From CBDEGU01 sp965238045 (lineage in GTDB: Bacteria; Acidobacteriota; Terriglobia; Bryobacterales; UBA6623): a DNA stretch of 64,000 nt. The stretch covers positions 1,054,001-1,118,000 of the forward strand of contig CBDEGU010000012.1 in assembly GCA_965238045.1 (NCBI GenBank), given 5' to 3'. Below are positions 8,303 through 15,555 of the stretch, one piece after another. A model generated the notes under the pieces. It was not told the origin of the DNA. It worked only from the letters and a program-made list of their open reading frames with translations, and did not search any database. The translations under genes and the position numbers were made by a program. Within the stretch, counting starts at the first letter, position 1; every line of letters begins with the position of its first letter.

Positions 8303-9504
8303 GCCGGCATCGGCTGGAAGTGGCCGATGTCATTCGCCAACACGAAGGGGAGTTGCTCGAGCGCTGGGGACACCGCCTCTCCGCTCGTCAACGCAAGGCC
8401 CTTCGCGACATCGGTTCGTGTCGCAGCGCCGCCCAGGGCGCTCACATCGAACAGTGCGATTCTTGCTCGCAGGAACGGATCGCGTACAACTCGTGCTCGA
8501 ACCGGCACTGTCCGAAGTGCCAGTCGGCGGCGCGTGACCGCTGGCTGGGGGCACGGGCGCAGGAACTACTTCCGGTGCACTACTGCCATGTTGTGTTCAC
8601 CGTGCCAGGGGCCCTGGCAATGTTGGCCCTCCAGAATCAGCGACTCTTCTACCGTCTGCTGTTCGAGGCGGCCTCTCAAAGCTTGCAACAACTCGCTCGC
8701 GACCCCAAGCGTTTGGGCGCCCAGATCGGCTTCTTCGCCGTATTGCATACCTGGAACCAGATACTGCTGCCTCATCCGCACCTGCACTGCGTCGTACCGG
8801 CGGGAGGAATGGCGCTCGACGGCAGCCGATGGATCCGCTGCCGCAAGAAGTTTTTCCTGCCCGTACGGCCTCTGAGCCGCTTGTTTCGCGGCAAGCTCTT
8901 AGACGGTTTGCGGCGGGCGTTCGAACACGGCGAGCTGGAACTCGACCGGCAGCTGGCCCCGCTGACGAAGCCCGAACGTTTTCACTCTTGGCTGCGAGAA
9001 CTGAGAACAACCGAGTGGGTGGTCTACCTCAAGCCGCCCATGGCCGGACCCGAACAAGTGCTCAAGTATCTGGCTCGTTATACCCATCGCGTCGCCATCT
9101 CCAACGGTCGCTTGCGGTCTCTCCACGACGGCCGCCTGCGCTTGCGTTTTCGCAACGCGAAGAACAACCACCGTATCGAGACGATGACGCTCGACGCGGT
9201 CGAGTTCCTGCGGCGCTTTCTGCTGCACGTGCTGCCGAGGGGTTTTGTCAAGATCCGCTACTACGGTTTCTTGGCTCATCGCAGACGCGCGGCGGGCTTG
9301 GCCCGCTGCCGGGAACTCCTCCAGGCGTCCGCGACGAGGGAAGTTTCCCCTGCCTTGTTGAGCAAGGAGCAACGGCGAGCCGTGGAGCGCCGCTGCCCGC
9401 TGTGCGGCGAGGGAAGGCTGCGCGTGGTCGCATGGCTTTCGGCGCTGGAACTGGCGCTACGCGCCGGGGACATGGCCCTGCCCGAGGCTATCGACTCCTC
9501 ATGA
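8299..9504 (+). CDS. IS91-family HUH transposase
   Basis: 401 residues. An N-terminal zinc-binding region (CDSCSQERIAYNSCSNRHCPKC) is followed by a rolling-circle nuclease core with the metal-binding HPHLHCVV motif and the candidate catalytic tyrosine region LKYLARYTHRVAISN; a short C-terminal Cys motif (CPLCGEG) follows. The family nicks DNA and moves by rolling-circle transposition. The start is fixed by the ATGA overlap with the recombinase gene. Identical to the copy at 13808. Confidence 0.9.
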   Translation: MSRHRLEVADVIRQHEGELLERWGHRLSARQRKALRDIGSCRSAAQGAHIEQCDSCSQERIAYNSCSNRHCPKCQSAARDRWLGARAQELLPVHYCHVVFTVPGALAMLALQNQRLFYRLLFEAASQSLQQLARDPKRLGAQIGFFAVLHTWNQILLPHPHLHCVVPAGGMALDGSRWIRCRKKFFLPVRPLSRLFRGKLLDGLRRAFEHGELELDRQLAPLTKPERFHSWLRELRTTEWVVYLKPPMAGPEQVLKYLARYTHRVAISNGRLRSLHDGRLRLRFRNAKNNHRIETMTLDAVEFLRRFLLHVLPRGFVKIRYYGFLAHRRRAAGLARCRELLQASATREVSPALLSKEQRRAVERRCPLCGEGRLRVVAWLSALELALRAGDMALPEAIDSS

Positions 9505-9737
9505 CCCCTCACCGTCTCTTCGCCAACGCAACGCTGCGACGCGCCGTCGCCAGGGGGTGCTTCGCACTCCTGCGCCTGGGTCTTTCCGCGGAGCTGATTC
9601 GCCCGCCTGCGAGGACTTCGCGGCTTCCATACATCAAAGCAATCCGGGCGATCCAAGCCACGTTCTACTCCCGAAAGGTCCTACTCCTCCTGCCCAACGA
9701 CCAAGCCAATCCCTACAATCCACATAGCCGATCCTGA
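9501..9737 (+). CDS. Possible small third frame of IS91-like element
   Basis: 78 residues, starting in an ATGA overlap with the transposase stop and ending in NDQANPYNPHSRS. No family recognised. The overlap is the only support; it could equally be a chance open frame in the terminal part of the element. The identical frame occurs at 15010-15246. Confidence 0.3.
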   Translation: MTPHRLFANATLRRAVARGCFALLRLGLSAELIRPPARTSRLPYIKAIRAIQATFYSRKVLLLLPNDQANPYNPHSRS

Positions 9738-9840
9738 GCCCGGCATCCTCCAACAACCCCTATCGACAATGCGGCGGCCCACGCTGCCACTGCCTCTCTC
9801 CACCGCTCTTCGCCCGCCGCACGGTCGATACGGTGCTAAG

Positions 9841-9920
9841 GTGTTATCATCAGGAATCCCTGCGGCGGTAGAATTGGACCGTCGTGGTCGGCCGAACGAT
9901 CAACAATTGCAAGACCTCGG
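9841..9920 (+). repeat. Right half of R copy 2 with decayed kinase start
   Basis: Resumes R after the IS91-like element: TGTTATC, then CCTGCGGCGGTAGAATTGG with TAGAAT at 9869-9874 and a GTG 9 nt further at 9884. The frame from that GTG reads VVGRTINNCK, a decayed form of the MIGRTISHYKI kinase start, and then loses homology. Confidence 0.6.
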
Positions 9921-9957
9921 TGCGGATCGACTCCACTCGTTTTGTGCTGCTGTTCGC

Positions 9958-10123
9958 GGTGCTTCCGTCATCGAGTGTTGCTATCTCACTCTTATCACCT
10001 TCTGAGGAAAGCACTTAAACCCAATTCCCGCGACGACTGAAGCTGTCAACGCGGAAATTGGCTGTAAGTGATCGTATCGTAAAAACTTAACCTCCTCTCC
10101 GCAACACTCGATGACGGAAGCAC
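9958..10123. repeat. Perfect 24-bp inverted repeat
   Basis: The 24 bases at 9958-9981 (containing CTTCCGTCATCGAGTGTTGC) recur as an exact reverse complement at 10100-10123. The 118 bp between include a second imperfect hairpin, CAATTCCCGCG against CGCGGAAATTG. A third inverted pair lies downstream (CGTTGTACCGC near 10287 against GCGGTACAAC near 10346). No gene is convincing between 9,840 and 10,380; these may be ends of a lost element. Confidence 0.5.
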
Positions 10124-10379
10124 CTCTTGCACAGCCGAATCCTACCTTGGCCCTTGCGATAAGACCTCGAAAACAACCTCACTCGGCATTCTCCCAGAGC
10201 CCAAGCCCTCTCCTCGCCCTCCTGCCTCGCTCTGCACGCCGCATTCAAACCGCATAGACTTCCCAGTTCGTTGCGGCTGGCTTCAAATCGTTGTACCGCT
10301 TGCGTCAAGCCTCCGTTTGGCCGCGCTCTTCCGCTCTGTCGCCAGCGGTACAACACTTAGATTTGAAGGGAGCCGCTCG

Positions 10380-10555
10380 AGGAGGGCTGGCGGGTCTATG
10401 GGTTTTGAATCGGGTGGGTCAAGGGCTACAAACATCTGCCCCAACTGCTCGACAGGCTCGGGCAGCTAAGCACGCCGCCCCCGGCTCAAGCCCAAGCGGC
10501 GTAAACTACAAGTTCTGGAGAGCCGCGCGTTTCAACGGAATTCCGGACATGCTCT
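10380..10555 (+). pseudogene. 3' end of a lost IS256-type element
   Basis: Closely resembles 36020-36190: GGGTCAAGGGCTACAAA, CCCAACTGCTCGACAGGCT, GCCCAAGCGGCGTAAACTAC and GTTTCAACGGAATTCCGGA. At 36 kb the same stretch encodes the C-terminus RIKGYKDLPKLLDELAKL of an IS256-type transposase and its stop. This copy is more decayed and its frame is broken. Confidence 0.55.
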
Positions 10556-10618
10556 GCGGACCGGCGCAAAGAGACACTTGCAAGGGATCTTTTAACCTGG
10601 AGCCGAGAGGAGGCGTCG

Positions 10619-11851
10619 ATGTCATTCAAATCCGTTTTTATAGCCATCTCTATCGGGACTTCGCTGATCGTGGCGGCGCTGATCGTGAACCAACAGCGAC
10701 CGCCGGGAGATACGAGCCGCTCTTCGCCCCAGCACATAAAGGCGACCGGCAAGTGCGCGCAATGTCACCGGCAGGAGACATCGGCGATCGTTCACCAGTA
10801 CGAAACAAGCCGTCATTCATCCGCAAACGTGACGTGCCTGGATTGCCACCAAAGCACCGAGGGTCAAGATGAACTCGCGCATCATGGGTTTTCGATCGCC
10901 AAGAACGTCACCTCGCTGAGTTGCAAACAATGCCATACCACCGAATACGCACAGTTTGCCCGAAGCCGCCACGCCTTGCCGGCTTATGCGGCCGTGAACG
11001 GCGCCGAGGACGTTGCCCCGGAGCTGGTCGCTTTCGCGGAGAAATATCATCCGGGGGCAGTTGACCGCCCTCCAAACGCTCTCGTCAGGCTCGAGGGCGC
11101 GGGAGCTCTTGAAAAGGGCTGCATGGGTTGTCACGACATCGGAAAACCCAACAAGGACGGCTCGATCGGAACCTGCACGCAATGTCATTCCCGGCATTCG
11201 ACCTCTATAGCGCTGGCTCGCGAGGCTCAGACCTGCGGACAGTGCCATATGGGTCCTGATCATTCTCAGATTGAGATCTACAACGAGTCGAAGCACGGAG
11301 TGTTATTTCACGCCCAGCGGCCGTTCATGAATCTAGGGGCCGAACCCAAAAAACTCACCACCGCCGATATGCCCGTTCCCACCTGCGCCACGTGCCACAT
11401 GAGCGGATTGGAAGGACAAAAAGTCACGCACGACACCACCGAGCGGCTTTCTTATTGGCTTTTTGCGCCCGTGTCGGAGGCCCGGCCAGGCTACTTGCAG
11501 GGTCAGGTTCAGATGAAAGAGATCTGCCTTAAGTGTCATGCCCGGGGCAGCGTGGAGGAGTTTTACCGGGAAGCGGAGACCGTGTTACAAGCGACCAACG
11601 ATAAAGTGCGCGAGGGGCAGGAACTGCTCGCCGGCCTGCGCCAAGAGGGCCTTCTCACCCCCGAGCCGTTCGACGAACCGATCGAATTCCTTTATTTCGA
11701 CTTCTGGCACTATTACGGACGCACCGCCAAACACGGTGCATTCATGGGAGGAGCCGACTTCGTCCAGTGGCACGGAAACTATGAGCTATTGCTCAAGCTT
11801 ACCGAGATGAAGGAGATCGCCCGGCACCTCAGGGAAACACATGGGAAGTGA
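10619..11851 (+). CDS. Octaheme cytochrome c, hydroxylamine-oxidoreductase-like
   Basis: 410 residues with an N-terminal signal anchor (FIAISIGTSLIVAALIV) and exactly eight CXXCH heme sites: CAQCH, CLDCH, CKQCH, CMGCH, CTQCH, CGQCH, CATCH and CLKCH. Number, order and spacing, and the C-terminal FWHYYGRTAKHGAFMGGADF / VQWHGNYELL region, match the octaheme HAO-like family, which is periplasmic and acts on hydroxylamine, nitrite or related N compounds. Whether it has the crosslinked tyrosine needed for oxidation cannot be decided by eye. AGGAGG precedes the ATG. Its last 11 bp overlap the membrane gene, so the two form an operon. It lies between the two directly repeated IS91-like elements. Confidence 0.85.
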   Translation: MSFKSVFIAISIGTSLIVAALIVNQQRPPGDTSRSSPQHIKATGKCAQCHRQETSAIVHQYETSRHSSANVTCLDCHQSTEGQDELAHHGFSIAKNVTSLSCKQCHTTEYAQFARSRHALPAYAAVNGAEDVAPELVAFAEKYHPGAVDRPPNALVRLEGAGALEKGCMGCHDIGKPNKDGSIGTCTQCHSRHSTSIALAREAQTCGQCHMGPDHSQIEIYNESKHGVLFHAQRPFMNLGAEPKKLTTADMPVPTCATCHMSGLEGQKVTHDTTERLSYWLFAPVSEARPGYLQGQVQMKEICLKCHARGSVEEFYREAETVLQATNDKVREGQELLAGLRQEGLLTPEPFDEPIEFLYFDFWHYYGRTAKHGAFMGGADFVQWHGNYELLLKLTEMKEIARHLRETHGK

Positions 11852-12674
11852 CACCTGGAAGCGCAACAAGGTCCTGATCCTAGAGGGATTCATTCTCATC
11901 AACTTCGTGTTTCTTATCCTGGATATCTACCTTGCCCATTCGGTGAACCGGTTTCGCCACTGGGGCGAATGGATCCCCTTCTGGTTCTCTATCGTGGCGG
12001 CGGCGCTGCTCGCCGTGGCACTTCGAGCCAAGTACAAGAACCAGCAGTCCCTGTTCTTCCGGTGGGCCGGTCAGGCGCTGGGCTACTGCTCGATCGCCGT
12101 TGGCATCACGGGGCTGATCTTTCACCTGGAAAGCCAGTTTTTCTCGCAGTGGATGATCGCCAGCCTCGTCTACACAGCTCCCTTTGTCGCCCCGCTGGCT
12201 TATTCAGGGATCGGCTTTTTGCTGCTGCTGAATCGAATGGTGCCGCGGACCCAACCGGAGTGGGGCCAGTGGATCGTCTTTCTGGCTCTGGGCGGCTTTG
12301 CCGGAAACTTTGTTCTGGCGCTCTGTGATCATGCTCAGAACGGATTCTTTCACCCGACGGAATGGGTGCCCGTAGTTGGGAGCGCGCTGGCGGTCGGCTT
12401 CTTAGCCACGGCCCTTTTTGAACGGAGCCGCTGGTTTTTGCGCTGGTGTTTGGCCGTGCTAGCTCTTCAAGCCGTCATTGGAGTTTGGGGATTTGTCTTG
12501 CATTTGATTGCCGACGTCAACGGAGTCTCCTCCAGCTTGTACGAGAACTTTATTCACGGCGCCCCGGTACTGGCACCCATGTTGTTCGCGAATCTTTTTC
12601 TTCTTGGAGCCATCGGCATTTGGGACCTGCTGCACACTGGTGATGGGGCTGGGGCGGGAACCGCAGCGGGGTAA
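11841..12674 (+). CDS. Polytopic membrane partner of octaheme cytochrome
   Basis: 277 residues with about eight hydrophobic segments, starting inside the cytochrome gene. Histidines sit in or next to membrane segments (GLIFHLESQFF, LCDHAQNGFFHPTEW, GFVLHLIADV, ENFIHGAPVL), so it could bind heme b or a quinone and pass electrons between the quinone pool and the octaheme cytochrome; that role is inferred from the operon. I do not recognise a named family; it is not NrfH- or NapC-like because it has no CXXCH. Confidence 0.75.
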   Translation: MGSDTWKRNKVLILEGFILINFVFLILDIYLAHSVNRFRHWGEWIPFWFSIVAAALLAVALRAKYKNQQSLFFRWAGQALGYCSIAVGITGLIFHLESQFFSQWMIASLVYTAPFVAPLAYSGIGFLLLLNRMVPRTQPEWGQWIVFLALGGFAGNFVLALCDHAQNGFFHPTEWVPVVGSALAVGFLATALFERSRWFLRWCLAVLALQAVIGVWGFVLHLIADVNGVSSSLYENFIHGAPVLAPMLFANLFLLGAIGIWDLLHTGDGAGAGTAAG

Positions 12675-12679
12675 TCGGG

Positions 12680-12828
12680 GGACTCCGCGGATAGCTGTCG
12701 GGATATCGCCTTCGCACTAGCTATAACCGCCGCCTGAGGCCATCAAGAGGCCCTCGAAGAAGTGGAAAGCCGGGCTGAATCAAGGCCTTGGCGGTGCTAC
12801 GATCGGATAGCTCAACGGAACGGTTGTT
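12680..12828 (+). repeat. Dispersed repeat R, copy 3, cut by IS91-like element
   Basis: A divergent R subtype (CACTAGCTATAACCGCCGCC, as at 39465) that converges on the common core GGCGGTGCTACGATCGGATA ... GGTTGTT at 12828. The IS91-like element begins at the same R base as in copy 2, although the R sequence further upstream differs. R resumes at 15350. Confidence 0.7.
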
Positions 12829-12935
12829 GGACGAAGCCGCTGGCGCGGCAGAGGTGAAGGGGAGGCCGGCGAGTGGGGAAGGATTGAAACTTTGTTGAGG
12901 TAGAGGAATAATGAGCGACCGAGAGGAGGTCGTTC

Positions 12936-13811
12936 ATGACCAAGCTACGTCAGAAGATGATCCAAGACCTGCGGCTGCGCAGCTATTCGCCGCAGACGAT
13001 TCGGAGTTATACCAAGGCCGTCGAGGATCTCGCCCGCTACTTCGGCAAGTCGCCGGAGCAACTGGGCCCGAAGCAGATTCGCGAGTATCAGCTTGACTTG
13101 ATCGAGCGGCGTAAGCTGGCCGGTGCGACGTTCGGGGTGCGCACGGCGGGGCTGAAGTTCTTCTACAGCCAGACACTCGAGCGACCCTGGGTTGTCGAAC
13201 GCATCGCACGGCCCAAGGTCCGGCGTCGCCTACCGGTCGTGCTGAGCCGTGAAGAAGTGACGGCGCTGTTGGACGCCGCGGTGAACCTGAAGCATCGCGC
13301 GATCCTCGCGACGCTCTACGGAGCCGGGTTGCGTCTCGACGAAGTGTTGCAACTCGAAGCGGGGGACATTGACTCGCAGCGGATGGTGATCCTGGTGCGC
13401 CGCGGCAAAGGAGAGAAGCCACGCCAGGTGATGTTGTCTCCCAAGCTACTGGAGTTGCTGCGTCTGTACTGGCGCTGGGCGAAGCCGAACGAGTTGCTGT
13501 TTCCCGGCCGTATCCACGGCGCCCAGCTGCGGCCCTCGGGGGTACGGCAGATCTGCCAAAAGCTTGGTCGCCAGGCAGGCATCCGCAAACCGGTGAGCCC
13601 GCACGTGCTGCGGCATTCCTTTGCCACGCACTTGCTGGAAGCGGGGACGGATCTGCGCACCATCCAGGTCTTGCTGGGGCACGTCAGTCTCAAGACGACG
13701 GCGCGCTATCTGCATGTCTCGGAATTGCGCCTGCGCACGACGCAGAGCCCACTCGAAGCACTCGAGATTCGCGAAGCGCTCACCGACGACGGGGACCGGC
13801 GCCGGCGATGA
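12936..13811 (+). CDS. Tyrosine recombinase of IS91-like element, copy 2
   Basis: 291 residues, identical to the product of 7427-8302, with the same catalytic Arg, His-X-X-Arg box, final His and Tyr. It overlaps the following transposase gene by 4 bp. Confidence 0.88.
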   Translation: MTKLRQKMIQDLRLRSYSPQTIRSYTKAVEDLARYFGKSPEQLGPKQIREYQLDLIERRKLAGATFGVRTAGLKFFYSQTLERPWVVERIARPKVRRRLPVVLSREEVTALLDAAVNLKHRAILATLYGAGLRLDEVLQLEAGDIDSQRMVILVRRGKGEKPRQVMLSPKLLELLRLYWRWAKPNELLFPGRIHGAQLRPSGVRQICQKLGRQAGIRKPVSPHVLRHSFATHLLEAGTDLRTIQVLLGHVSLKTTARYLHVSELRLRTTQSPLEALEIREALTDDGDRRRR

Positions 13812-15013
13812 GCCGGCATCGGCTGGAAGTGGCCGATGTCATTCGCCAACACGAAGGGGAGTTGCTCGAGCGCTGGGGACACCGCCTCTCCGCTCGTCAA
13901 CGCAAGGCCCTTCGCGACATCGGTTCGTGTCGCAGCGCCGCCCAGGGCGCTCACATCGAACAGTGCGATTCTTGCTCGCAGGAACGGATCGCGTACAACT
14001 CGTGCTCGAACCGGCACTGTCCGAAGTGCCAGTCGGCGGCGCGTGACCGCTGGCTGGGGGCACGGGCGCAGGAACTACTTCCGGTGCACTACTGCCATGT
14101 TGTGTTCACCGTGCCAGGGGCCCTGGCAATGTTGGCCCTCCAGAATCAGCGACTCTTCTACCGTCTGCTGTTCGAGGCGGCCTCTCAAAGCTTGCAACAA
14201 CTCGCTCGCGACCCCAAGCGTTTGGGCGCCCAGATCGGCTTCTTCGCCGTATTGCATACCTGGAACCAGATACTGCTGCCTCATCCGCACCTGCACTGCG
14301 TCGTACCGGCGGGAGGAATGGCGCTCGACGGCAGCCGATGGATCCGCTGCCGCAAGAAGTTTTTCCTGCCCGTACGGCCTCTGAGCCGCTTGTTTCGCGG
14401 CAAGCTCTTAGACGGTTTGCGGCGGGCGTTCGAACACGGCGAGCTGGAACTCGACCGGCAGCTGGCCCCGCTGACGAAGCCCGAACGTTTTCACTCTTGG
14501 CTGCGAGAACTGAGAACAACCGAGTGGGTGGTCTACCTCAAGCCGCCCATGGCCGGACCCGAACAAGTGCTCAAGTATCTGGCTCGTTATACCCATCGCG
14601 TCGCCATCTCCAACGGTCGCTTGCGGTCTCTCCACGACGGCCGCCTGCGCTTGCGTTTTCGCAACGCGAAGAACAACCACCGTATCGAGACGATGACGCT
14701 CGACGCGGTCGAGTTCCTGCGGCGCTTTCTGCTGCACGTGCTGCCGAGGGGTTTTGTCAAGATCCGCTACTACGGTTTCTTGGCTCATCGCAGACGCGCG
14801 GCGGGCTTGGCCCGCTGCCGGGAACTCCTCCAGGCGTCCGCGACGAGGGAAGTTTCCCCTGCCTTGTTGAGCAAGGAGCAACGGCGAGCCGTGGAGCGCC
14901 GCTGCCCGCTGTGCGGCGAGGGAAGGCTGCGCGTGGTCGCATGGCTTTCGGCGCTGGAACTGGCGCTACGCGCCGGGGACATGGCCCTGCCCGAGGCTAT
15001 CGACTCCTCATGA
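13808..15013 (+). CDS. IS91-family HUH transposase, copy 2
   Basis: 401 residues, identical to the product of 8299-9504, including the zinc-binding cysteines, the HPHLHCVV motif and the catalytic-tyrosine region. Identity over the whole element points to very recent movement or gene conversion. Confidence 0.9.
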   Translation: MSRHRLEVADVIRQHEGELLERWGHRLSARQRKALRDIGSCRSAAQGAHIEQCDSCSQERIAYNSCSNRHCPKCQSAARDRWLGARAQELLPVHYCHVVFTVPGALAMLALQNQRLFYRLLFEAASQSLQQLARDPKRLGAQIGFFAVLHTWNQILLPHPHLHCVVPAGGMALDGSRWIRCRKKFFLPVRPLSRLFRGKLLDGLRRAFEHGELELDRQLAPLTKPERFHSWLRELRTTEWVVYLKPPMAGPEQVLKYLARYTHRVAISNGRLRSLHDGRLRLRFRNAKNNHRIETMTLDAVEFLRRFLLHVLPRGFVKIRYYGFLAHRRRAAGLARCRELLQASATREVSPALLSKEQRRAVERRCPLCGEGRLRVVAWLSALELALRAGDMALPEAIDSS

Positions 15014-15246
15014 CCCCTCACCGTCTCTTCGCCAACGCAACGCTGCGACGCGCCGTCGCCAGGGGGTGCTTCGCACTCCTGCGCCTGGGTCTTTCCGCGG
15101 AGCTGATTCGCCCGCCTGCGAGGACTTCGCGGCTTCCATACATCAAAGCAATCCGGGCGATCCAAGCCACGTTCTACTCCCGAAAGGTCCTACTCCTCCT
15201 GCCCAACGACCAAGCCAATCCCTACAATCCACATAGCCGATCCTGA
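15010..15246 (+). CDS. Possible small third frame of IS91-like element, copy 2
   Basis: 78 residues, identical to 9501-9737, with the same ATGA overlap at the transposase stop. No family recognised; weakly supported. Confidence 0.3.
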   Translation: MTPHRLFANATLRRAVARGCFALLRLGLSAELIRPPARTSRLPYIKAIRAIQATFYSRKVLLLLPNDQANPYNPHSRS

Positions 15247-15349
15247 GCCCGGCATCCTCCAACAACCCCTATCGACAATGCGGCGGCCCACGCTGCCACT
15301 GCCTCTCTCCACCGCCCTTCGCCCGCCGCACGGTCGATACGGTCCTAAG

Positions 15350-15525
15350 GTGTTATCGCCACCTAACATTTCGGGGTAGAATTGGACCGACGTGATCGGT
15401 CGAACCATCTCGCACTACCGCATCATCGAGAAACTCGGCGAAGGCGGGTTGGGGTCGTGTATTAGACCGAGGGCACTTGCCTCAAGCGCAGCGTCGCTAT
15501 CGAGTACGTTCGCTCGCAAGGTGGA
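15350..15525 (+). pseudogene. R copy 3 right half and decayed kinase N-lobe
   Basis: After the IS91-like element, R resumes with TGTTATCGCC, TAGAAT at 15377-15382 and a GTG start 9 nt later at 15392. The frame reads IGRTISHYRIIEKLGEGG, then shifts; in the next frame VVY, a stop, TEG and LKRSVAIEYV continue the kinase N-lobe (relatives read VVYRAEDTKLKRSVAIK). At least one frameshift and one stop show it is dead. Homology ends near 15525. Confidence 0.65.
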
Positions 15526-15555
15526 GCGCTCAGTCGTTACCTGGTCCGTTAGTGG

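Larger units (their letters stand above)
7320..9840 (+). mobile_element. IS91-like element with tyrosine recombinase, copy 1
   Basis: 2521 bp, shared almost base for base with 12829-15349 (constant offset 5509; I find two differences, both in the last about 60 bp). It enters R right after GTTGTT, and R-like sequence resumes with TGTTATC, so a short TGTT duplication or a fixed target is possible. It carries a recombinase gene, an overlapping HUH-type transposase and perhaps a small third frame. No long terminal inverted repeats were seen, as expected for rolling-circle IS91-type elements. Confidence 0.8.
12829..15349 (+). mobile_element. IS91-like element with tyrosine recombinase, copy 2
   Basis: 2521 bp, identical to 7320-9840 over all three frames, in the same orientation, with two differences near the right end. 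The pair brackets a 2.99-kb segment holding the octaheme cytochrome operon. Flanks on both sides differ from copy 1, so this is a second insertion or a gene-converted copy, not a simple tandem duplication. Confidence 0.8.
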
